Source of the DNA: Planctomycetia bacterium
GTDB lineage: Bacteria > Planctomycetota > Phycisphaerae > Phycisphaerales > SM1A02
Direction: 5' to 3'
Length of the DNA stretch: 38,769 nucleotides
NCBI GenBank assembly: GCA_005776885.1
Contig: SXOD01000007.1
Coordinates: 1-38,769 of the forward strand
The translations under genes were made by a program, and so were the position numbers. Position 1 is the first letter of the stretch, and every line of letters begins with the position of its first letter. This document shows positions 16,206 to 25,275 of this stretch, in pieces. The notes beneath the pieces were generated by a model that searched no databases, was not told the origin of the DNA, and saw only the letters and a list, made by a program, of their open reading frames with translations.

Positions 16206-19200
16206 ATGCACGACTTCCGCCGGACTCTCCTTCCAACCTGCTGTGTCACGATGGCCTGTGCGGTCGATGTCGCGCTCGGGCAGGGCGGTGCGCCCATCGA
16301 CTTGCCGCGGCTTCCATCGGTGAGTCCCGACGGTTCCACGATCGTGTTGTCGTGGCACGGCGACCTGTGGAAGGCACCCACGGCCGGTGGCCAGGCCACC
16401 CGACTGACGGCGACGGGTGCGGATGAATGGATGACATCGTGGAGTTCCGATGGCGGCACGATTGCCTTCGGCAGCGACGAGTTCGGCAGCGACGGCATCT
16501 TCGTCATGGATGTTCACGGAGGCGCCATCAGGCAAGTCAGCTTTGACGATGCGTCGCTGGCGCTCTCCGGGTTTGGCCACCTTCCGACGGGTGAAGAGGT
16601 CCTGCTGTTTTCCGCCAGCCGGGAAGGTGATTTCTTCCGCGGCTCGCGTCCCTATTGGCTTCCGCTCGAGGGCGGGATCGCCTCGCGCGTGCACGACGCC
16701 TTCGGCTCGAGCCCGCAGACGAACCGCGACGGGAGCGCGGTGCTGTACGAGCGCGGCGGGAGCTCTTGGGGTCGCCGCCACTACCGGGGTCCGGACCAGC
16801 GCGAGCTCTGGCTCTATCGCCCCGGCAACGGGACGCACCAGCAGTTGACGGATTGGGCGGGCAACGACGGCTGGGGCGCCTTCATCGACGACAGCAACAT
16901 CGCATTCCTCTCCGATCGTGAACTTGACACGGTCAACCTGTACCGCGGCAGGCTGGCTCCCGAGGGCACGCTCGCCGATGTCCGGCGCCTCACCGGCTTT
17001 GACGGCCGCGACATCCGCGACCTCTCCGTCTCCGCCGACGGAAGCACCGCCGTGTTCGTCAACTGGGACACCATTTATCGATTGGACCTGCGCGACCCGG
17101 CGGCGCAGCCGCAAGCCCTCCACCTCACGGCTGCCGAACCGGAGTCCGCCAGGGTCCTGACGCTGCCGCTCGCATCCAAGGCGGGGGACGCGGCCCTGTC
17201 TCCCGACGGGAAGACCATGGCCATCGCCGCCGAGGGCGAGGTCTTTATCCGTGCACTGGACAACTCGTTGCCCGCGCGCCGCGTCACCGCGACGCCGGCC
17301 GCCGAGGGCGACCTGGCCTGGAGCATTGACGGGACGTCGCTCTTCTTCACGACGGTCCAGGGCAACCGCGAGGAAATCTGGAAGGCCGACGTGGCCACCA
17401 CACGCGATGAAGTGAAGAAGAGTTTGGAGGTCGCCTCCAAGCCCGTCGAAACGCCGGCGGAAGTGCCCACCGTGCCCACCGCGCCCGCCGAGCCAGCCGC
17501 GACAGCTGAACCGGCCGCGGAAGCGACGCCGGCCGAGAAACCCGAGGAGAAGAAGAAGGAAGAGAAGCCGAAGCCTGGCGACCGGTGGCAACAGGCGCTT
17601 ACCTTCACGCTGGCTCCGGTCATCCAGCAGGCTGACCACGCGCGCGAGGCGTCGCCTTCGCCCGATGGCAAGACCCTTGCGTATCGACTCGGCCGCGGTG
17701 CCTTGGTCCTGCGGAATCTGGAAACCGGCGAGGATCGCACCTTGGTGGACGGTTGGAGCCAGGCGCTGGAGTGGAAGTGGAGCGCGGACGGCTCCCACCT
17801 CGTCTTCGTCACCGAGGACCGCGACAACAACGCAGACATTTGGGTCGTTCGGACGGACGGCACGCAGCCGGCGGTCAACGTCACGCGCCACCCCGACAAC
17901 GACACCAGTCCCGCGCTCTCGGCGGATGGCAAGCTGCTGGCCTTCCTCTCCGAACGCAGCGACGAGCAGACCGACGCCTACGTCGTGATGCTGGACCGTT
18001 CCCTTGAGTCGCTCCCCGACCACGAGCTCAAGGAGTACTTCAAGAAGGCCGCGGAAGCAGCCAAGAAGCGCAAGCCTGGCGAACCCGTCACGCCCGATGC
18101 GGACGCATTCTCCAAGGGATGGTCGCTCGAGGACGCCTATCGCCGCACGCGTCGCGTCACGAGCACGCCCACGAATGAACGCGGGATGGAGATCGCTCCC
18201 AATGGCGAGTGGATCTTCTACATGGCCGCCGACGGCAGCGGGCTCACCAAGGCAAGGTGGGACGGGTCGGAACCAAAGAAGCTCGCGGGTGCCCTGTCCC
18301 GCGGGTCGATGCATGCCGACGGGACTTCAATCGTGGGCGTCCTGGGCGGCAAGGCGGTCTCTGTCTCCACGGGTGGCGACACCAAGACAGTGGAGTTGCC
18401 GGAGGCAATCCGGTTTGACGTCGAAGCCGTCGCCCGGGCCAAGTGGGATGAATACATCCGCGTCTTCTCCGAGGGTTTCTATGACGGGCAGTTCAAGGGG
18501 ACCGATTGGCCCGCACTGTGCGCCGCGTATGGCGAACTCGCCGCGCGGACACGCACTCCGGACGAGTTCGACCTCCAGGCCAACCGGCTCCTCGGTGAAC
18601 TGAACGCCAGCCACACTGGCGTCCGATCGCCTCAGGGGCCCCGATCGACGGGTGGACGACCCGGGTCCCTGGGCGTGCAGGGGAGTTTCGTAGGCGGCCA
18701 GTACGCCATCAGCCGCGTGCTCGACCGTGGGCCCGCCGCCGCGGCCCAGCCCCCGCTCGCGGCCGGGGATCGGATCACCGCCGTCGCCGGCCAGCCAGCC
18801 GATGGGTCGGCTTCGCTTGAGCGACTCCTCAATGACACGACTGGCAAGGAAACCATCGTGGACGTCATCCGACGTCTGGAGGACGGACGCGACGTGGCAT
18901 TCCAATCGATGGTGATCCCCGTGACGCCCGCCACCATCCGGAACGTGGCCCGCCAGGAGCAACTGGACCACGCCCGCGCACGTGTCGAAGAACTGTCGCA
19001 CGGTCGCCTGGGCTACATCTCCATCGAGTCGATGAGCATCCCCGCCCTGGAGGATTTTGAGCGCGACCTCTTCGCAGCCGCGGCCGGCAAGGAGGGGCTC
19101 ATCGTCGATGTCCGCAACAACGGTGGCGGCCACACGGCGGATTACCTGCTGGCCTCGATCATGGTCCAGCCGCACGCGCGCACCCGCACGCGCGGCCAGC

Positions 19201-19577
19201 CCGAGGAGGATGCCACGGGGTACCCACAGGATCGCCTCTACATCCAGCGCTACACGTTCCCGATGAACATGCTCTGCAACGAGAAGAGCTTCTCCAACGC
19301 CGAGATCACCTCCCATGCGTTTCGCACGCTGGCGCGCGGCACGCTGGTGGGAGAGCAGACCTACGGCGGGGTGATCTCCACAGGCGGCGCGTCGCTCACG
19401 GACGGGACCACGGTGCGACTGCCCGGTCGAGGCTGGTACCTGCCCGATGGCCGCGACATGGAGAACAACGGTGCGATGCCGCACCTGCGAGTGCCGCAAA
19501 CGCCGCAGGCGGAGTCAGCCGGCCGTGATGAGCAACTGGACGCGGCCGTCAACGACCTGATGTCGCGGTTGCCGTGA
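16206..19577 (+). CDS. Tricorn protease homologue with signal peptide (S41 family)
   Basis: 1123 residues from the ATG at 16206, close to the archaeal tricorn core (about 1070). A hydrophobic N-terminus ending VALGQ looks like a cleavable signal peptide, so this form probably works outside the cytoplasm. Order: PD40/WD40-like beta-propeller blades (VSPDGSTIVLSWHGDLW and similar) to about 740, broken near 400-460 by a Pro/Ala/Glu/Lys-rich linker; then a C1-like helical segment, a PDZ domain (about 800-910) and the S41 peptidase core. Catalytic residues by analogy to Thermoplasma tricorn: H803 (NASHTGVRS), S1030 (NEKSFSNAEI) and E1086 (DGRDMENNG), with spacings close to H746/S965/E1023. DVRNNGGGHTADYL is the usual S41 motif. 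Substrates would be oligopeptides or unfolded protein. Confidence 0.93.
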   Translation: MHDFRRTLLPTCCVTMACAVDVALGQGGAPIDLPRLPSVSPDGSTIVLSWHGDLWKAPTAGGQATRLTATGADEWMTSWSSDGGTIAFGSDEFGSDGIFVMDVHGGAIRQVSFDDASLALSGFGHLPTGEEVLLFSASREGDFFRGSRPYWLPLEGGIASRVHDAFGSSPQTNRDGSAVLYERGGSSWGRRHYRGPDQRELWLYRPGNGTHQQLTDWAGNDGWGAFIDDSNIAFLSDRELDTVNLYRGRLAPEGTLADVRRLTGFDGRDIRDLSVSADGSTAVFVNWDTIYRLDLRDPAAQPQALHLTAAEPESARVLTLPLASKAGDAALSPDGKTMAIAAEGEVFIRALDNSLPARRVTATPAAEGDLAWSIDGTSLFFTTVQGNREEIWKADVATTRDEVKKSLEVASKPVETPAEVPTVPTAPAEPAATAEPAAEATPAEKPEEKKKEEKPKPGDRWQQALTFTLAPVIQQADHAREASPSPDGKTLAYRLGRGALVLRNLETGEDRTLVDGWSQALEWKWSADGSHLVFVTEDRDNNADIWVVRTDGTQPAVNVTRHPDNDTSPALSADGKLLAFLSERSDEQTDAYVVMLDRSLESLPDHELKEYFKKAAEAAKKRKPGEPVTPDADAFSKGWSLEDAYRRTRRVTSTPTNERGMEIAPNGEWIFYMAADGSGLTKARWDGSEPKKLAGALSRGSMHADGTSIVGVLGGKAVSVSTGGDTKTVELPEAIRFDVEAVARAKWDEYIRVFSEGFYDGQFKGTDWPALCAAYGELAARTRTPDEFDLQANRLLGELNASHTGVRSPQGPRSTGGRPGSLGVQGSFVGGQYAISRVLDRGPAAAAQPPLAAGDRITAVAGQPADGSASLERLLNDTTGKETIVDVIRRLEDGRDVAFQSMVIPVTPATIRNVARQEQLDHARARVEELSHGRLGYISIESMSIPALEDFERDLFAAAAGKEGLIVDVRNNGGGHTADYLLASIMVQPHARTRTRGQPEEDATGYPQDRLYIQRYTFPMNMLCNEKSFSNAEITSHAFRTLARGTLVGEQTYGGVISTGGASLTDGTTVRLPGRGWYLPDGRDMENNGAMPHLRVPQTPQAESAGRDEQLDAAVNDLMSRLP

Positions 19578-19616
19578 ACGTGCCCGCTGCCGCCAGACAC
19601 GCGCTCAGCCCCAGCC

Positions 19617-21542
19617 TCAGCCCCAGTGGCCAAGCACCGCCGCCAGGTCCGCGCCGTCGGTGGTGCCGTCGCCGTTCGTGTCCGCCGTCGCGGTCCCCCA
19701 GTACGCAAGCACGAGCGCCACGTCCGTGCCATTCACCGTTCCGTCGCAGTTGATGTCTCCGGTGGCGCACACAGGCTCCAGCGTCAGCGACACCGAGTCC
19801 ATGGCCACCGGCGCACTGCGGCCAAACTGCACCCACAGGTCGTAGGCGACTTGCCCCAGCGTGTTGGTCGTGTTGGCATCACGGAGAAACTCGATGTACT
19901 CACGGGTCGTCGTCTGGTGATAGACGATCACGATCGCGCGATCGGCGCCGGCCGGGATCTCGTAGAGCGTGTCGTCCCAGTACTGCCCGTCTTCGTAGGC
20001 GGCTCCTCGCGGCTCCCCTCCAAAGGACGCATACGCGGCGTTCGTGAATCCGCGCGGCGGGATTCGGTTGTCCGTCAAGACCTCATTGAGCAACGCAATG
20101 TGGAAGTCGGTTGGATCAGGGAGGTTGGTTGCCGCAGCCACGGCGCCGCTGGTCACCATGTGCGCGCCGTACTGCTTGGCATCAGGGTCCAGCAGCGTGC
20201 CCGTGGCAAAGTCGTAGGCGCCACTCTCCCAGAGCGTGGCATTGGATGCATCCACGAATCGCAGGTACACCCACATGCGCCGCCCCTCGGCGATGCCCGT
20301 GGGCAGCTTGTGCCCCGACTGGTTGGTGACGCGAACGCGAAGGATCGATCCGTCCTGCGTCAACTCCGTGTCGCTGGCATCGCGAAGCATCTGCAGGTTG
20401 CGAGCGACACCATCGTCGGCCCGACTCTGCGTCAAGCCAAGAAAGGACGCGTCGTCGCCCATTTGTTCACGGACGGCGCGAACCACCCATGAGTTGGCGC
20501 CGGCGAAGCCATGCTGCGGCACGTCCGGCCGCTCATACTCGGTGCCGATCAATAGCACGCAGCCTGCGCCCGCCTGGTCGGGCATGTGGCAGTCCTGGCA
20601 GGTGCTCATCACGCCGGTGGCATGGTTCCCGCCAAACCGGCCGTCGGGGTACTCCACGCCGCTCACCGCGAACTGGCTGTTGAGCCACTCGCTGTAGGTG
20701 CGTTGCTCAGGGAACATGTCGTTGACCTGCCCTGTCGCATGCGCCGCCCCCACGGCATCCACGCCAAAGGTGCCGTCAGGCAGCTTGACCGTGTTGATGT
20801 TGCTCACGTCGTGGCAGGTGCCGCAGAATGCGCTCTGGGAGTGGAACGGCGAGTAATGCAGCGGGACGCTGTGGTAGTTGGTCGGGACATCGTCAAAGGG
20901 GCCGCGCCGCACGTCGCCGGGGTCCACGATGTAGGCACCGTTGGATCGAGCGTGTGCCTGGGGCCAGTCGCCCGACAGGATCAACGGATTCACGATCTCC
21001 GGATCGGGATCGAGGTCGTAGGGAACATTGTCCGGGTAGCCGACGGCGCTGAGCGGCCCCAAGTCGGGATTGACCCGTCGATGGCAGAAGTGGCAGTTCA
21101 CGCCATCGAAGTCAGTGATCCACTCAAACTGGTCAAACTCGCCATTGCGATGTCGATCACCAAGCCACGCCACGGGCGCGTGGCATCGAATGCAGAACTG
21201 CCCCGCGGTCGCAGCGTCCTGGTTGGCGATGGCCACGCTCGCCTGCCAGATCGGGTCGCGCGCGGACTGCGCCATCATGCTGCCGACCCAGTTGCGGAAA
21301 GGCGCTGTCGTGGCGGAGTAGCTGCCGTGGCACGACGAACAGTCCATTCCCGCGTAGAAGTTGGCGAACACGGCTCCATCCGGGTTGGGCTGCGTGCCGG
21401 GACCGTAGAAATCAGCGTCCGTGGTGGGGACCTGCAACTGGTCGTCCATGGCACGCACCGTCGCGGCGGCAGCGGACACCGCCGCCCCCGCCAGCATCAT
21501 TCGCTGACACCACAGCACGGGGCGGCAGCGATCCATGCGCAT
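19617..21542 (-). CDS. Pentaheme c-type cytochrome with C-terminal dockerin-like repeats (copy 2)
   Basis: 641 residues from the ATG at 21542, whose A is also the last base of the upstream paralogue's TGA (TGATG), so translation is coupled. TTG 21545 is an alternative. Signal peptide (LAGAAVSAAAATVRA), then five CxxCH haem sites near 68, 117, 150, 240 and 315: CSSCH, CIRCH, CHFCH, CGTCH and CQDCH. Their order and spacing resemble multihaem cytochromes of the c554 type. About 200 residues of strand-rich sequence follow. The tail has two dockerin/EF-hand-like repeats, GDINCDGTVNGTDVALVLAY and DTNGDGTTDGADLAAVLGHW, which should bind calcium. Expected in the periplasm or cell envelope as an electron carrier or oxidoreductase; the substrate is unknown. 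It is a tandem paralogue of the next gene and converges with tricorn. Confidence 0.88.
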   Translation of the reverse strand: MRMDRCRPVLWCQRMMLAGAAVSAAAATVRAMDDQLQVPTTDADFYGPGTQPNPDGAVFANFYAGMDCSSCHGSYSATTAPFRNWVGSMMAQSARDPIWQASVAIANQDAATAGQFCIRCHAPVAWLGDRHRNGEFDQFEWITDFDGVNCHFCHRRVNPDLGPLSAVGYPDNVPYDLDPDPEIVNPLILSGDWPQAHARSNGAYIVDPGDVRRGPFDDVPTNYHSVPLHYSPFHSQSAFCGTCHDVSNINTVKLPDGTFGVDAVGAAHATGQVNDMFPEQRTYSEWLNSQFAVSGVEYPDGRFGGNHATGVMSTCQDCHMPDQAGAGCVLLIGTEYERPDVPQHGFAGANSWVVRAVREQMGDDASFLGLTQSRADDGVARNLQMLRDASDTELTQDGSILRVRVTNQSGHKLPTGIAEGRRMWVYLRFVDASNATLWESGAYDFATGTLLDPDAKQYGAHMVTSGAVAAATNLPDPTDFHIALLNEVLTDNRIPPRGFTNAAYASFGGEPRGAAYEDGQYWDDTLYEIPAGADRAIVIVYHQTTTREYIEFLRDANTTNTLGQVAYDLWVQFGRSAPVAMDSVSLTLEPVCATGDINCDGTVNGTDVALVLAYWGTATADTNGDGTTDGADLAAVLGHWG

Positions 21543-23485
21543 CAACCCCAGTTGCTGAGCACCAGCGCCAAGTCAGCGCCGTCGGTGTTGCCGTCGCCGT
21601 TGACATCGCCGCCAGCCGCGCCCCAACTGCTCAGGAGGAGCGCCAGGTCGGCGCCGGTCACGCTTCCGTCGCAGTCAAGGTCCACCGCGTCGCATCCGGG
21701 CCCCAGGTCCAGCTGCACGCTGTCCATGTCCACGGGGGCACTGCGGCCATGCTGCACCCAAAGGTCGTACGCCGTCTGGCCGTGAGTGGTCGTCGAGTTT
21801 TCGTCTCGCAGGAACTCGGCGTACTCACGAGTGGTGGTCTGGTGATAGACGGTGACCACGGCCTTCGCGGCACCCGCGGGAATGTCGTACATCGTGTCAT
21901 CCCAATACTGGCCATCGGCATACGAGACGCCGACGGGCTGGCCGCCGAACGCCGCGTAGGCGGCATTGGTGAAGCCACGCGGCGGGATGCGGTTGTCGGT
22001 CACGACCTCGCTCAGGAGCGCGATGTGGAAGTCGGTGCCGTCGGGAACATTGGCCGCCTGGGCCATGGCGCCGGAAGTCACCATGTGTGCGCCGTACTGC
22101 TTGGCGGATTGATCCAGCAGCGTGCCGGTGGCAAAGTCGTACGCGCCTTGCTCGTTGAGCAGCGCCCCCGCACTGTCCAGGAACTTGACATTGACCCACA
22201 TCCGGCGGCCCTCGCCGAGGCCAGTGGGGAGCTTGTGGCCAGACTGATTGATGACGCGAACCTTGAGGCTGCTCCCTTCCTGCACCAGTTCCGTGTCGCT
22301 GGCATCGCGGAGCATCTGGACATTGCGGGCGATCGACGCGTCCACGCGCTCCTGCGTAATGCCGAAGTCGTCCGCTTCCACGCCAAGCTGCGTGCGCACG
22401 GCGGCCGGCACCCAGGAGTTGGCCCCCGCGAACGAGTGCTGCGGGACATCGGGACGGTCATAGGGAGGCTCGGTGAAGAACATGCAGCCACCGCCGGCCT
22501 GGTCGGGCATGTGGCAATCCTGGCATGAGCTCATCACGCCTGTGGGGTGGTTGCCGCCGAAGCGATCATCTGGGTATTCCACGCCGCTCACCGCAAACTG
22601 GCTGTTGAGCCACTCGCTGAAGGTGCGCTGCTCCGGGAACATGTCGTTGGAGAATCCAGTGGCGTGGGGCGAGTTCAGCGTGTCCGGTCCCCAGGTCCCG
22701 TCCGGCAGCTTGACGGTGTTGATGTTGCTCACATCGTGGCAGGTCCCGCACAGCGCCGACGAACCGTGGAACGGCGAGAAGTGCATCGGTGCGCCGTGAA
22801 AGTTGGCGGGGACATCATCGAAGGGACCACGACGCACATCGCCGTGGTCCACCACATACGCGCCGTTGGATCGCGCCCCTGCGGCGGGAAGATCGCCCGC
22901 GGCCGCGAGCGGGTCCAGCACCTCGGGGTCTGGGTCGGCGTCGTAGGGGAAGTTGTCTGGATACCCCACGGCACTCTGCGAGCCAAGCTCCGGATTCACC
23001 ATGCGGTGGCAGAACGCACAGTTGATCCCGTCAAAATCGTTGAGCTCAAACTCATCAAGGGTGCCAGTGGTGTGTCGGTTGCCAAAGAACGCGCTCGGAC
23101 TGTGGCATCGGATGCAGAACTGCCCGGCGTTGGCCGCGTCCTGGTTGGCGATCGCCACGCTGGCTTGCCAGATCGGGTCGCGAGCCGAGAGCGCCATCAT
23201 GCTGGCGGCCCAAGTCTCGTAGGGGGCATCTTCAGGGTCATAGAACCCGTGGCACCCCGCGCACTGGCCAGCTTCGAAGATTGGGGTGAACTCCGGGTTC
23301 AGGTGCTGGGGCTGGGTCCCGGGTGCATAGAAGTCGGCCGCGGTCGTGGGGATCTGGACCTGCCCTCCACCACCGCCGCCCAGTCCAAAACTGGAAACGG
23401 AGGCCACAGCCACCGTAAGCGTGGCAAGGACGAGGGAGGCCACGACGCGACCGCGTCGGGCAACAATCCGTTCTGAGTTCAGCAT
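21542..23485 (-). CDS. Pentaheme c-type cytochrome with C-terminal dockerin-like repeats (copy 1)
   Basis: 647 residues from the ATG at 23485, preferred over the longer frame because a candidate promoter (23529-23558) lies in front of it. Signal peptide (RRGRVVASLVLATLTVAVAS), then a six-Gly stretch. Five CxxCH sites near 75, 124, 156, 246 and 321 (CAGCH, CIRCH, CAFCH, CGTCH, CQDCH) at almost the same spacing as in the downstream copy. Long blocks are shared, for example RDPIWQASVAIANQDAA and MFPEQRT.SEWLNSQFAVSG. The end carries two dockerin-like calcium loops (LDCDGSVTGADLALLLSSWG and DVNGDGNTDGADLALVLSNW). First gene of the pair; both were probably made by a local duplication. Haem attachment requires export and a cytochrome c maturation system, not seen in this window. 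Confidence 0.88.
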   Translation of the reverse strand: MLNSERIVARRGRVVASLVLATLTVAVASVSSFGLGGGGGGQVQIPTTAADFYAPGTQPQHLNPEFTPIFEAGQCAGCHGFYDPEDAPYETWAASMMALSARDPIWQASVAIANQDAANAGQFCIRCHSPSAFFGNRHTTGTLDEFELNDFDGINCAFCHRMVNPELGSQSAVGYPDNFPYDADPDPEVLDPLAAAGDLPAAGARSNGAYVVDHGDVRRGPFDDVPANFHGAPMHFSPFHGSSALCGTCHDVSNINTVKLPDGTWGPDTLNSPHATGFSNDMFPEQRTFSEWLNSQFAVSGVEYPDDRFGGNHPTGVMSSCQDCHMPDQAGGGCMFFTEPPYDRPDVPQHSFAGANSWVPAAVRTQLGVEADDFGITQERVDASIARNVQMLRDASDTELVQEGSSLKVRVINQSGHKLPTGLGEGRRMWVNVKFLDSAGALLNEQGAYDFATGTLLDQSAKQYGAHMVTSGAMAQAANVPDGTDFHIALLSEVVTDNRIPPRGFTNAAYAAFGGQPVGVSYADGQYWDDTMYDIPAGAAKAVVTVYHQTTTREYAEFLRDENSTTTHGQTAYDLWVQHGRSAPVDMDSVQLDLGPGCDAVDLDCDGSVTGADLALLLSSWGAAGGDVNGDGNTDGADLALVLSNWG

Positions 23486-23528
23486 GGAAACAGGATCCGA
23501 TCGGCGATTCGTGGGGGACGGCCCACCC

Positions 23529-23558
23529 ATACTGTGCCGGATGGGCGAAAAAAGTCAA
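23529..23558 (-). promoter_or_regulatory. Candidate sigma70-type promoter for the cytochrome pair
   Basis: On the minus strand TTGACT (23553-23558) is followed after 18 bases by CAGTAT (23529-23534). Transcription would start about 37 bases before the ATG at 23485. This is one of the few starts here with a recognisable -35 box and a real leader. Confidence 0.4.
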
Positions 23559-23611
23559 ACATTCAGGACACCGAAGGCGTGATTTTTCACTCCTCCAGCC
23601 AGACGGAGTGG

Positions 23612-24298
23612 TCAGGCGGGGGGGAGCCGACCCAAAAGAGCCCTGCCGAGGCGCATTGATTCCTCGTTGTCTGTCCGAATGGGGACCCACGGGTCGATGT
23701 CGCGCACCACGGGGCTCATTCCCGGGGACGGCGCCTGTTGCACCTCCACACGCGACTGCCAGCTCGTTTCCAGAGAACCACTCCATGGATTTGGGTTCTG
23801 GTTCGCCTGAGACTGTCGCTCGATGACCGCCGTCCAGGCCACGACAACAGCCTGGTCGGGGGACGATGTCAGGAGTCGAGACTGTCCAATGGCGCCAGGG
23901 CCCGGCACACCGACGAGGGGATTGGCCAGTTGGGTCGCGGTTGGGAGAGGCTCCGACCCGACCTCCGCCGGGAAAAACCACACTCGCACGATCCGGCGTT
24001 GCCTTGCGGAAAGTGCTTCAGTCACTTCGGCACCCGATTGATGCGGCGCGATGTTCCATGGATCAAGCCATGAACCTTCGCGCTCTGGCGCCGTCTCGAT
24101 GAAGCCCTGATCCCGATCCGCAACAGCGGTCCGATAACCATTGTCCCGAAGGACCTCCAACGCGGCATCCCATGCCTGGGAAAAGTGCGCGGCTGGAACG
24201 GGGGCTGGCGCGGCCGCAGGCGCAATGCACCCTGTGGCCATCAAGGACCATCCCGCCAGGAGGGTGAGACCAGCGAGGGGGATGGTGAACCAGCGCAT
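23612..24298 (-). CDS. Lipoprotein, function unknown
   Basis: 228 residues. Lipoprotein signal sequence with lipobox LMATGC (Cys24), then an Ala/Pro-rich linker. The mature domain begins HFSQAWDAALEVLRDNGYRT and continues with strand-rich sequence (GFIETAPEREGSW, RIVRVWFF, AVVVAWTAVIERQ). This pattern (helix, short strand, 'D...G.I.T') recalls small outer-membrane-associated lipoproteins that bury one helix against a beta sheet, but I cannot name the family. It follows the permease gene by 26 bases, yet a TAGGCT box lies 10 bases before its ATG, so it may also be transcribed alone. Confidence 0.65.
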   Translation of the reverse strand: MRWFTIPLAGLTLLAGWSLMATGCIAPAAAPAPVPAAHFSQAWDAALEVLRDNGYRTAVADRDQGFIETAPEREGSWLDPWNIAPHQSGAEVTEALSARQRRIVRVWFFPAEVGSEPLPTATQLANPLVGVPGPGAIGQSRLLTSSPDQAVVVAWTAVIERQSQANQNPNPWSGSLETSWQSRVEVQQAPSPGMSPVVRDIDPWVPIRTDNEESMRLGRALLGRLPPA

Positions 24299-24308
24299 GC
24301 CGTCGGGA

Positions 24309-24314
24309 AGCCTA
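24309..24314 (-). promoter_or_regulatory. Possible -10 box TAGGCT before the lipoprotein
   Basis: TAGGCT on the minus strand, 10 bases before the ATG at 24298, in the short gap after the permease gene. It fits the same close-to-start pattern, but the gene could equally be read from upstream. Confidence 0.3.
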
Positions 24315-24324
24315 CCGATGCGAG

Positions 24325-25275
24325 TCAGGTTGATCGGATGCGAGGGTCGACCGCGGCATACAGGACATCGACGACCAGGTTCATGGCCACCAAGATCGAG
24401 CTGTACACCAGCACGATGCCCAAGATCATGGTGATGTCCTTCGCCAGGACGGCATTGACGAAATGTCGACCCAGTCCCGGTACGGCGAAGACCTTCTCAA
24501 CGACGAACGATCCGGTCATCGCGGCGGCCGTGGCCGGCCCCAGGTAACTGAGGACTGGAAGGAAGGCGTTGCGGAGCCCATGTCGGGTGGCCGCCTGCCG
24601 CCTGGAGAGTCCCTTCGCCATGGCGGTGCGCACGTGATCGCTGGCCATCTGTTCGATGAGCCCGAATCGCACCAGCCGGGCGATGTACGCGGCGAACGGC
24701 AGGCTCAGGGCGAACGCAGGTAGCACGGCATCGCGCCACGACCCCCACCCACCGACGGGGAACCAGTGGAGCTTGGCGGCGAGAAGGACCAGCAGCGCTG
24801 CTCCGGTCACGAAGCTGGGCACGCTGATGCCGATCACCGTCACGGCCTGGCCAAGGAGGTCGATGGCACCGCGCGGCCGAAGCGCTCCCAGCACGCCGAC
24901 TGTCAGTCCGAGGACCAGCGCCATTTCGATCGCGAGCAGGCCCAGTGCGGCACTGATCGGCAGCCCAGACGCAATGATCTCGTTCACCGTCCAGTCGGGG
25001 TGGCGGAGGCTGGGACCAAGGTCAAATGGTCGATCCGCCTGGCCCGCCAGCCACGCGATGCCTGTCGCGCGGGAGAGGTACTGTCCATAGAAGACCAGCG
25101 GATCGTCCAGCCGATACTGCCGCTGCATCGCCGCCGCGACCTCGGGCGGTGGCGCGCGCCCTTCGTCGTCCAGCGGGCTCCCCGGGACCAGCCACGTGAG
25201 CGCGAAGGCAATCGTCATGATGGTCAGCACCAGGACTGGTGCCACCGCAAGCCGCCTGAGAATCAGTGCCGTCAT
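24325..25275 (-). CDS. ABC transporter permease, OppB/DppB type
   Basis: 316 residues, binding-protein-dependent inner-membrane permease of the peptide/nickel family. The N-terminus (ILRRLAVAPVLVLTIMTIAFALTWLVPGSP) is the hallmark first helix of OppB/DppB with its conserved PG. Further helices are near LGLLAIEMALVLGLTVGVLG, GISVPSFVTGAALLVLLA and LPAFALSLPFAAYIARLVR. The EAA-like cytoplasmic loop is present (RTAMAKGLSRRQAATRHGLR). Its ATG overlaps the binding-protein stop by 4 bases (25272-25275), so the two are coupled. The second permease (OppC) and the ATPases (OppD/F) that normally follow are absent; the next gene is a lipoprotein. It must use subunits encoded elsewhere or be an incomplete system. 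Confidence 0.9.
   Translation of the reverse strand: MTALILRRLAVAPVLVLTIMTIAFALTWLVPGSPLDDEGRAPPPEVAAAMQRQYRLDDPLVFYGQYLSRATGIAWLAGQADRPFDLGPSLRHPDWTVNEIIASGLPISAALGLLAIEMALVLGLTVGVLGALRPRGAIDLLGQAVTVIGISVPSFVTGAALLVLLAAKLHWFPVGGWGSWRDAVLPAFALSLPFAAYIARLVRFGLIEQMASDHVRTAMAKGLSRRQAATRHGLRNAFLPVLSYLGPATAAAMTGSFVVEKVFAVPGLGRHFVNAVLAKDITMILGIVLVYSSILVAMNLVVDVLYAAVDPRIRST

Noticed and set aside
15879-18314. An 811-codon minus-strand frame opposite the tricorn gene
   Set aside because: Mirror of the tricorn codons, with Arg/Val/Gly-rich composition and no recognisable domain; it also runs into the M42 gene.
20586-21785. A 399-codon plus-strand frame across the cytochrome pair
   Set aside because: Spans the junction of the two minus-strand cytochromes; its protein has no domain, and the opposite strand has conserved haem sites throughout.
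23588-23610. Inverted repeat cactcc/ggagtg between the lipoprotein and the cytochrome pair, as a terminator
   Set aside because: On the minus strand it is followed by A residues, not T residues, and the stem is only six base pairs with an 11-base loop.
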